Shown here: positions 55,552 through 64,000 of the stretch, in pieces | How positions within the stretch are numbered: position 1 is the first letter of the stretch | Layout of the letters: each line of letters starts with the position of its first letter | DNA from: Calliopum simillimum | Lineage: Eukaryota; Arthropoda; Insecta; Diptera; Lauxaniidae | Assembly: GCA_951812925.1 (NCBI GenBank) | Contig: OX638372.1 | Location: forward strand, 40,546,245 to 40,610,244 | DNA length: 64,000 bases | Reading direction: 5' to 3' | Notes under the pieces: generated by a model | The model's database searches: none | What the model saw: only the letters and a program-made list of their open reading frames with translations | What the model was told of the DNA's origin: nothing | Position numbers and translations under genes: made by a program

Positions 55552-56523
55552 TGCACACGGTGCTCTTGAACAGTCGGGAGGTTTTTTGAATATGTGGAGA
55601 AAATCTGTGAATAGGGTTTCATTTGTATTAGTTTAGTGGTCCGGAAAATGCAAACCCCGAAATCGTAGCTGATCATCCCCGCGAAATATCGCAAAAATAC
55701 ATATCCCATATAAAATAAAAAAAATTCAGAAAAAAAAAATGCAACAAACAAATATTAAAATAGTTATTTTTAATGTATTTTGCAATGCTGAATCCGAATC
55801 CGGCCTTGAAATTGCTATATCTCATACGGTTTTTGAGATATCTTAGCATAAACAAGCAAAAAGACCGTTTTTGTTAAATTTTGAAGCAATATAACTATAG
55901 TATAGAACATTTATTCGCAGAATTCGATACATTACCTGAAAGATCTAATTTTTTTCTTTAAAACCGCATTTAAATTATGTCATAGCTTAATTTTTCTCCA
56001 AAATATCGTAGACTGAAATAATGACAAAACACGTTTTTTGCACTTTTTTAACTTTTTAGGTTAGGATATTTCCGAGAAAAATAAAGATATCGACATTATT
56101 TGAATTAGGTTTAGAAGATTGATTAGAGCTTTCCATTTCTGCATCAGAATTTACGGATATACGTCCTGTTATATAGCACCAAAATACAGCAATAAAACAT
56201 AGCATCGGCTTTTTTTCCTTGTTTAAGCGTAGATATCTCAAAAACCGTATGAGATACATCAATTCTAAGGCCGGATTCGGATTCAGCTTTGCAAAATACA
56301 TTAAAAATAACTATTTTAATATTTGTTTGTTGCGTTTTTTTTCTGAATTTTTTTTATTTTACTATATGGGATATGTATTTTTGCGATATTTCGCGGGGAT
56401 GATCAGCTACGATTTCGGGGTTTGCATTTTTCAGACCACTAAACTAATACAAATGAAACCTCATTCACAGATTTTCTCCATATATTCAAAAAACCTATCG
56501 ACTGTTCAAGAGCACCGTGTGCA
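55552..56523. mobile_element. Foldback element TGCACACGGTGCTC...GAGCACCGTGTGCA
   Basis: Arms of about 315 bp (55552-55866 and 56212-56523) share CTCTTGAACAGTCG, AAACCCCGAAATCGTAGCTG, CCCCGCGAAATATCGCAAAA and ATTCGGATTCAGC-type blocks. The loop is about 345 bp. ORFs on each arm are mirror images of each other. No clear target duplication. Confidence 0.8.
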
Positions 56524-57721
56524 TATGTATATTCCCAACAACCCAACAAACAAAAACGTTTGGAAAATAACTTATTATGCGCTTATTGAAGCAAACATTT
56601 CGTTCGGAAATTAACTTGCTAAATGTTTTGAAATTCTTGAATTTTAATTGTTTGATAAACGAAACCCTTCATAGCAAGCTTGTAAAAATCATTTGAAGCA
56701 AGCTTATTATAAATGTTTTTATACTTTCCAAATTTTTTTAATAAATTTTTTTAAATTGTTTATTTAAGTTCATTAAACAACATTTTCCAAACATTTTTAT
56801 ATGTAATCAAAAATAAAAATAAATTATGTTTACTGAGAATCGAACCTTTGACTTCCAAATTATGAGTCGACAATCTTATCAACTGACCTAACGTGCCAGT
56901 TATGTCATTGAAACTTTTGGGAAAAAACATTTTACTAGTTGTTGATTTTAAACTTGCACATCGATTTTAAAAACATAAAAAAATAATATTTTCCAAACGT
57001 TTGAAAATTGGTTATGATAACATTTGAAAATTAACTTTTTCCAAGCGTAAGAATTGAAAAGGTTATAAAATTGTTTCCCAACAAACATTTCGTTGAAAGA
57101 TACTTTATGTCTTCTGTATGCTTTTAATTTATCAAATACTTTAGCTCAGTGTCGCTTGCAAAATCCTTGAAAGTACCTGGACAGTTATAAAATTTATCAA
57201 AAAATTCTGAAAAAATTCCCATGTATCCTTCGAATAATTCCAATCATTTTTTGCCAAACACACTTTTTTCGTAAAATGCTTTGCTTTTGAAAAAAAAATA
57301 AGAACATAGCCTTTATTTCGAAAGCAACCTTGGGTACCCATTTTGTAACGAAAAAAAAGTTATGACCATAAAACATGTCAAAATGGGCCTTCAGTAGAAT
57401 CAAAAATGCTCCATTGGTTTTTCTCAGAATGAAAAAGAAAAAATTATGCAGATATCGTTTTTATGAGTACTTCTAACTTCTGAGTCGGTTTGCGGATGAC
57501 TTTTTTTTTTGCTTCATACAAAATCGAGCCGGTCTATTGTACACAGAACTGAAGTATTTGTTTGTGTAAAATAAAGTACATTGAAGTGTTTGTTAGAACA
57601 CTGATAAAACGCTTCAGTATTCTTCAGTGTCAAAATGAAATGAGTGTACAGGTAAAATGTGCGTGTAAAAAAGTGCACTATAGGTAGTTCAAGATGTCTT
57701 GTGTAGGCCCCTAATGTATAC
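56524..57721. other. Spacer with a decayed tRNA-like block
   Basis: Contains words CCCAACAAACATTTCGTT (57077) and CCCAACAAAC (56539), possibly old element ends around the tRNA-like block at 56826-56900. From 57090 on nothing is recognised; ORFs 57141-57403 and 57514-57735 have no motif. Confidence 0.4.
56826..56900 (-). other. Decayed tRNA-like sequence (CAT in anticodon position)
   Basis: On the minus strand: GGCACGTTAGGTCAGTTGAT (D-arm like), CGACTCATAATTTGG (loop CTCATAA, anticodon CAT), GGTTCGATTCTCAG (T-loop/B-box). The anticodon and T stems have mismatches and the acceptor does not pair. It is probably a tRNA-Met pseudogene or a SINE head, not a working tRNA. Confidence 0.5.
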
Positions 57722-58624
57722 TGGGTGTATCGCATAAGTTTACAAAGAATCTGGGAGGTGATAGAGGAGGCCTAGACTAACACAAAATTGTACCTGAGGG
57801 GGGTCTAAAATGTTCCCCTAAGGAGTTATAGGGTTAAAATTTATTTACCGACTTGTTTTCCAAAAATAATTTTCTTTGGTCACACTAGCGTTTAAGAAAA
57901 AGTTTTTTTAAGAAACTTTTAGCTAATCGTATGAGCTTTTGAAAAATGTATTTGGCTTATAGGTTTTAAAAGGATTTCACAAAGTTCTGGATCATTAAGT
58001 TTGATATTTTAAATCTTTTTTTTTCATAAGTTTTGACTTTGGTGGCCATTTTAGTATGAAAAAGGTCCTATTGTTATACCCTTCTTTAATTTTTTTATAA
58101 ACTCTCGTAAAATTTTATTTAATTTGATAGTACATTTGTCATACGAACTTTTTAATTTGAAGTCAGAAAAAATAATTTTCTATATAACACACTCATAGCC
58201 GCAGCGCATCGCATGCGTATGTATTTTATAGGAAATTTAACAAAGATTTCAACAAAAATTATGGAAGAGTACAATAATAGGACCTTTTTCGTACTAAAAT
58301 GGCCACGAAAGTCAAAAAAAAAATTTATATATCAACTTTAAAGGTCTCGGACTTTGCAAAATTCTTTTTTTAAGTCCTATAAACCAAATACACTCTTAAA
58401 AAGCTCATAGACTTAATTAGCTATAAGTTTCCCATACAAAAAGTTTTGTGTAAAACTCTGGGGTGGCCACAGAAAATTTTTTTTTCTAAAACAAGTTAGA
58501 AAATCAGTTTTAACCCTATAACTCCTCAAGGGTATATTTAGACTCCTCCTCAGGTTAAATTTTTTGTTAGTCTAGGCCTCCTCTATCACCTTCCAGAAGA
58601 TCTGTAATCTTATGCGATACACCT
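57722..58624. mobile_element. Foldback element, 'GTATCGCATAAGG' family, copy C
   Basis: Ends GGGTGTATCGCATAAG and CTTATGCGATACACC, arms with CTGGGAGGTGATAGAGGAGG, CCTAGACTAACA. The spacer near 58195 has lost the CATATGCAGC block of copies A and B. No ORF. Confidence 0.8.
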
Positions 58625-58752
58625 TATATATATATCAAATCAAATCCAGCTCTGGTGGACGTACAACGAGGGTTCTTACAGATGGACTAAAGTTTTGACA
58701 CCAGCACCTTCCGCTTATGGAAGATTTTACTACATTTACAAAAATATAAATA
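58625..58752. other. Short spacer
   Basis: Contains TATATATATATCAAATCAAA and a short unique stretch; no gene. Confidence 0.35.
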
Positions 58753-60336
58753 TTAGGGTGGGCCGATTTGAAAACTGATCTCGGCTACCCCCCTATGTGA
58801 AAGTTCATTCAATTCTATGAATATTTGCCCAAGGAACTATAACTCTGCGTTCAAATTTAGTTCGGCGCATTTTTGATCGAAAAGTTTACCTTTTATTAAA
58901 ATTTTTTTTATTTTCATACTAAATTTTATAAATTTTTATCAAGACAAAAGTAATGTCATTAAATTATTTTGCTGGTATTCTGTCAGTAATTAATTAAATT
59001 AGGTTCTGTTTACACGAAAAGTTTACTTGATAGTGTGGAATTGATGCTTTATATTTAAAAAAGTGATATGGGTCAAATAGCCGATTATTATGACCGACTT
59101 TCAAAATAAACGATTCGTATTTTTGGATGAATATTTTCAAACAAGACACCAACCTAGGCTGAAAGTTCATTCAATTCTATGAATATTTGCGCAAGGAACC
59201 ATAACTCTACGTTCAACTTTAGTTCGGCGCATTTTCGATTGAAAATTTTACCTTGCGCTTAATATTTATTTTTATGCCTAATTTTAAAAATTCTTATAGT
59301 GACAAAAGTAATATCATAATATGTTTTGGTTGGTATTCTGTAAGTAATCAATAAAATTGGGTTCTGTTTTTACGAAAAGTTTACTTGATAGCGCCGAATT
59401 GATTATATTTATTCCAAAAAATTATATCGGTCAAATAACCGATTCCAAAATAAGCGAGTCATATTTTTACATGAATTTTTGGTATATTATTCTGTAAAAT
59501 TAAAAAAAGCGGTTAATTTATTTCCTAAAACTGCCACTAGATGTTGCCCTGTAAAAAATGAGTGTCAGATTCGGCATCCTAGCATCCAAAAATACTTTGG
59601 TTGGTGTTTCGATTAAAAAAATACATGTAAAAATATGACTCGTTTATTTTGAAATCGGTTATTTGACCGATATAATTTTTATGAATAAATATAATCAATT
59701 CGGCGCTATCAAGTAAACTTTTCGTAAAAACAGAACTCAATTTTATTGATTCCTTACAGAATACCAACCAAAACATATTATGATATTACTTTTGTCACTA
59801 TAAGAATTTTGAAAATTAGGCATAAAAATAAATATTAAGCGCAAGGTAAAATTTTCAATCGAAAATGCGCCGAACTAAAGTTGAACGTAGAGTTATGGTT
59901 CCTTGCGCAAATATTCATGGAATTGAATGAACTTTCAGCCTAGGTTGGTGTCTTGTTTGAAAATATTCATCCAAAAATATGAATCGTTTATTTTGAAAGT
60001 CGGTCATAATAATCGGCTATTTGACCCACATCACTTTTTTAAATATAAAGCATCAATTCCACACTATCAAGTAAACTTTTCGTGTAAACAGAACCCAATT
60101 TAATTAATTACTGACAGAATACCATTACTTTTGTCTTTATAAAAATTTTTAAAATTTAGTATGAAAATAAAAAAATTTTAATAAAAGGTAAAATTTTCGA
60201 TCAAAAATGCGCCGAACTAAATTTGAACGCAGAGGTATAGTTCCTTGGGTAAATATTCATAGAATTGAATGATCTTTCACATAGGGGGGTAGCCGAGGTC
60301 GATAAAATTTCGTCCATACAATTTGGCCCACCCTAA
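58753..60336. mobile_element. Nested double foldback element, TIR TTAGGGTGGGCC, TA-flanked
   Basis: Ends TTAGGGTGGGCCGATTTG and AATTTGGCCCACCCTAA, with TA on both sides (58751-58752, 60337-60338). Each arm holds two direct copies of a ~360-bp module (GAAAGTTCATTCAATTCTAT, TTAGTTCGGCGCATTTT, ACAAAAGTAAT.TCAT, AAAAGTTTACTTGATAG). The order is A-B then B'-A' inverted, so four copies in all. No transposase. Confidence 0.82.
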
Positions 60337-60338
60337 TA

Positions 60339-60602
60339 AATATATACTAAACATATATATTTACATATGTTATATGTACTCAATGTCATATTAATACTAA
60401 CGTAGGCAAATATTCAATAGAGTAAGCATTCAGTACCGGTATGTATGGTACAAGTCAACGTTTTAAGATTGCAAACATAACAACATGGGGTAATAATCGT
60501 GTGGGCATTAGCAATAAAATTTTGCAAATATAGCAATAATATGTATTCATTAACTTAACTATAACAATAGGTAGGTAAACAACCAAAAAAACTATTACCT
60601 TT
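60339..60602. other. Short spacer
   Basis: AT-rich; nothing recognised. Confidence 0.35.
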
Positions 60603-60960
60603 TTTTTTGGCCTGGCCAAAAATTTAATACCTACTCTACACTGTATACAATAAAAGTTTCGAATAACTACTTAAGTATATCCGTACGACGTTTTTCAATG
60701 CTCTTTGGTCCAGATTCGGGATAATTTTATTTTGAGTTTATATGGGACGCTTCTGGCATGTGCATGAGATTTGGTTGCATTGCTTTTAATCAAAGCGTTT
60801 TAAAGTTTTAGTTTTTATAGTTGGTATTGCGCCCGAATCCTCTTAGTTTTTGTTCAAAGCTATCGCTTAAAATTTGGTTGTATATTCTGAAAAAACCATT
60901 TGATTTGGTCTCTTTAGTCTGAATTTTCGTAGTTTCTGCTTAAAGCTTATCATAACCACA
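60603..60960 (-). repeat. Dispersed fly repeat ('TATACCC' family), copy 5, partial
   Basis: Starts TTGGCCTGGCCAAAAATTTA, ATACCTACTCTACACTG, as at 5955. GATTTGGTTGCATTGCTTTT and CGAATCCTCTTAGTTTTTG match its right half. The other half, with the GTCTGTCTG part, is absent. Confidence 0.55.
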
Positions 60961-62635
60961 ACCAAATTATATATTTATATGTACTATGGTTTTCTTCTGA
61001 TAACACTTTCTGAGCGTTGCGTTCGCATCCACCTTTGTTTAAATCTAAAAACTAAAAGTGATATATTGCACGATATGTTTTTCTCATTAAATTGAATTAA
61101 CTAATTGGTGAATACTTTGAAATCGATCTTGCATGTCATGAACTCTGATTAATAATAAAAACGTAAAGCTTATTAGACTAAAACAAGCTATTAATTAAAT
61201 TACATATTTACAACGTTAGCCAGACAATTGAACGCATGTTTGGCATATTTGCAAAGGCAGACAGACAGACAGCTCAGCCAAGTGCCTGAGATGAGATGAG
61301 CAAAACAATGAAAGCCAAACCAACGTAACAAACGTCTATATTACCTACTCTATGCTTTGAATCTCGTCCGTTCATTTCATTTCTATTTCTATAAAACACG
61401 CCAATTTTTATTTTTCATATACTCGTACAGGGTAAACTTACATACTTACATATGTAAATAACAATTTTTGCGTTTAACTTCTGCTTTTTTATTTCTATAG
61501 AAGATACCATGATCTTTTAGATATATAGACTTGATGATTTTTTGTCCATTGCTAGGTTGTACCAGAATACCAGTTCTCATGTTAGGTTTGTTTACATTCA
61601 TTTTAACATTTACTTCAGTTAACCGTTTTTTTATTTTAACGGTTGGGCCACGCCCACTTGTATAAATCCATTCGTTTAAGCCTAAGCTTAACTTGGAAAT
61701 GAATTTTACTCCTTAGGATATGAATGTAACTCCTTAAGATATCCATGACCCGGTGTTCTGACAGTTTGTTCCGATATTTAACATTCTATTTTAGAGCATT
61801 CGGCTCCATGATATTCTGGGTCTTGCTCTGATTATTCCACCATGTAGTTTCCACGAAAGCGCAGAGCGGTAAATTTTCCGAGCTGTTTTTCTCATCATAT
61901 GGTCTATCTATTGCCATTGCTATTATCTTTTTTATTATCTCAATGGCGGTAAGAACATGGTTGGTTGCCACATGAAGTTCATTTACAAACTATTCTTTAA
62001 ACTTATTGCAAATCTAAAACTTGTGTTTGAAACAAGTTTATTTAGCTTAAAATTATTTTTAGTTTTGTAGCCACTATTAATTGAATAAAGTTTTTGATTT
62101 CTTATTCAAAAAGATCGGAATACGTTACGGTATTGAAGCTCGTCAATTAATTCACTGGCAATTCAATTAGAAGCCGTCAGAAGAAATGTCTTCTCCGAGC
62201 AACTCCTACAGACTTAAAGCACATTATGCCCTCGATAGCTTAATATCATCCATTACAAATGAAAATAGTGTGAGAAATCAATTGCAAAACCTAGGTTGGT
62301 CTGTTCCAAAGTGGTTGGCTTAGTGGTCTTGGGATGAAAAAGTGTCTGTATCCCAGGCTAGAGGTGACCTACATAATTAGTTGCACTAGGTCACTAAAGG
62401 TTGCAGTACCTATCAGATTCATCCTCGGAGTTACGACTTATTGCATGAAATGACGCAAACAATTGAAATAACTCTTGTAATTTAAAACAATCGAAATAAA
62501 TAGATCTTCAAGTGGTAACGCTATAACAGTAAATCTAACTGGTTCTGCAACTACTTGTGCAATGGACTCGGAGGTGCATAGCTCAGGCCTCGCATTCGTA
62601 TTTTAACATGGAACATTTAAAGATTCACTGCTGCT
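60961..62635. other. Spacer, no gene seen
   Basis: (CAGA)n at 61256-61271. ACGGTTGGGCCACGCCCACTTG near 61640 may be a decayed GGCGTGGC unit. The minus ORF 61786-61971 shows no motif. Confidence 0.4.
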
Positions 62636-62995
62636 GCAAAGATATAGCGGAATTACAATGCGACAGTGACAGTGGCAGTGTCAGAGCAAGTGGCAGTAAT
62701 CAGATGTTTCGTATTTTACTGCTTACAACTTACAATAAAGCAGTGGCAGTGTCAGCGGTAGCAGCAGTTTTTCTTTGTCTTTTAATTGTTTCAATGTTGC
62801 CACCCTTAATTTTTTCGTTTGTTTCTTTGGTAGCACTGCGGCAGTAGCAGTAAATTTAGAAATAGAGCTAAGCATGGCAGTACTGCTTACTGCTTCTGCT
62901 CTTATGTAAGTGCTACCATTGAAACACACTGTTTCTAAAAAAACAGTTGAACACTGACACTGCCGCTGCAACTGCCACTGCCGCATTGTGTTTCA
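62636..62995. repeat. CAGTGGCAGTGTCAG-type inverted cluster
   Basis: GACAGTGACAGTGGCAGTGT on the left and ACTGACACTGCCGCTGCAAC / TGCCACTGCCGCATTGTG on the right form inverted clusters of a CAGTGN hexamer, with GCAGTAGCAG and GCTTACTGCTTCTGCTC between. The ORFs at 62557-62986 run through it and are not gene-like. Confidence 0.6.
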
Positions 62996-64000
62996 GCTAA
63001 TAGAGCAAGTGGCGAACGAATTTACAATCAGCTCTGATGAGAGAAGTGTATACTCTACCCAAACGTAAAATGACATACACCGGGATTCTGTTGGCTTCCT
63101 CCTCAGTAGATAGATATCCATCTAGATACCAAAGTCAATAATAAGCAATCAGTTAACGAAAGAACTATGTAGGTTTGGTTTAAAAGTAGATCCACAAATA
63201 TCAACAAACTTATGTTCCAACTCCATTCACAGACATCGGAACAGTTTTAGAGTGACTGACTGAAAAACTATGCACATCTTAGATGCAAAAAAATATTCAG
63301 AACAAAACGAAAGAATGCAACAAAAGAACCAATTCAGGGCATTTGCGAAATGTAGCACCATTTTTAAAAGATTTTTGAAAAATTGATGACAAAAAAGATG
63401 AAAGAAATAAGTTAAAATTATAACAGTTATGCAAGTTTAATACGGGCTATACCTACCTTTAATTCATCCCTGGAGTGATTTTGATTAATTTCAGTGGATA
63501 GTTTTCATTATCAGTAACACATTGTTAAAACAATTTTTAGCTGATTATTTATTATTTAAAATAATTTCTATCTTTGTTTTATGATGACTTTACGAAATGA
63601 CAATATTTTTAATTATCATCATTGCACCCTGTTTTTTCTTCAATATCTTGCATGTGCAAAATGAAAATGATTATCAAAAAAAAGAAAAAAAAGTAATAAC
63701 TTGGTAGGACAGCATCAAGTAGAGAAGAGTGGCGTCTTAAGGACGGGTCCAGTTTTAAGTGACTGTGCATTGACTGACTATCCATTCAGCTACCTACACA
63801 ACAAGCTGCCATACCATACAACATGATTATGGTGTTGTTTTTTTTTAACTTGGTGTGGACTTTTTGGCGCAACTTTTTCTTAAGGCAAAATCAAAATGTA
63901 ACATATGGCTATGATGACATGCAAGGTAGCATTACTTAGTAAGAGAAAAAAAACTAATGATATAGCAAATATAAACTTGCTAGCTGTGCAACCCAGTTGG
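62996..64000. other. Spacer to the window end, no gene seen
   Basis: AT-rich, with no recognised gene, repeat or RNA. Confidence 0.4.

Noticed and set aside
56826..56900. A functional tRNA-Met gene
   Set aside because: The loop and B-box fit, but the anticodon, T and acceptor stems do not pair.

Overview
The window is strongly AT-rich, intron-bearing eukaryotic DNA, almost certainly from a cyclorrhaphan fly with a large, transposon-loaded genome. A tephritid such as a Bactrocera/Ceratitis relative is my best guess, but the species cannot be fixed from the sequence. Reasons: short GT..AG introns, fly-like protein sequences (INPP4 phosphatase, mRpL38), a dispersed repeat with the fly-type core 'TTCTTGATCAG ... 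GAGTCGATATAGCC ... GTCCGTCTGTCTG', and DD37E Tc1/mariner remains.

Genes lie at the left end. Bases 1-3950 (+) hold the last five exons of an inositol polyphosphate 4-phosphatase; the CX5R active site and stop codon are present. Tail-to-tail with it, 5043-7923 (-) is a complete seven-exon gene for mitochondrial ribosomal protein L38, whose spliced reading frame closes over 406 residues. Bases 8799-11883 are a gene graveyard: a broken P32/C1QBP copy, a fragment resembling the TANGO2 C-terminus interrupted by a palindromic transposon, and an RRP12 copy that keeps its introns but has lost the middle of the gene and carries stops and frameshifts.

From 12 kb to 64 kb I find no further complete gene. 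Three short minus-strand frames with good splice acceptors (14093-14209, 39674-39762, 45875-46002) could be terminal exons of a gene with very long introns. The rest is repeats: many foldback (inverted-repeat) elements, a DD37E transposase pseudogene, a piggyBac-like element flanked by TTAA that contains a (CCTAA)n array, a Mutator-like element with a 9-bp target duplication built from iterated 'GGACATAATCCCC' palindromes, a hAT-like element with an 8-bp duplication, TA-flanked MITEs, LINE ORF2 tails, a tRNA-derived SINE in a 36-bp minisatellite, and a dispersed repeat of about 2 kb present twice, each copy interrupted by a different transposon.

Several insertions can be bounded exactly because their target duplications are still visible, and one is supported by an 'empty' paralogous copy in the same window. 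These give the most testable results, above all the CAGG...CCTG palindromic elements with a 3-bp AAT/ATT duplication.
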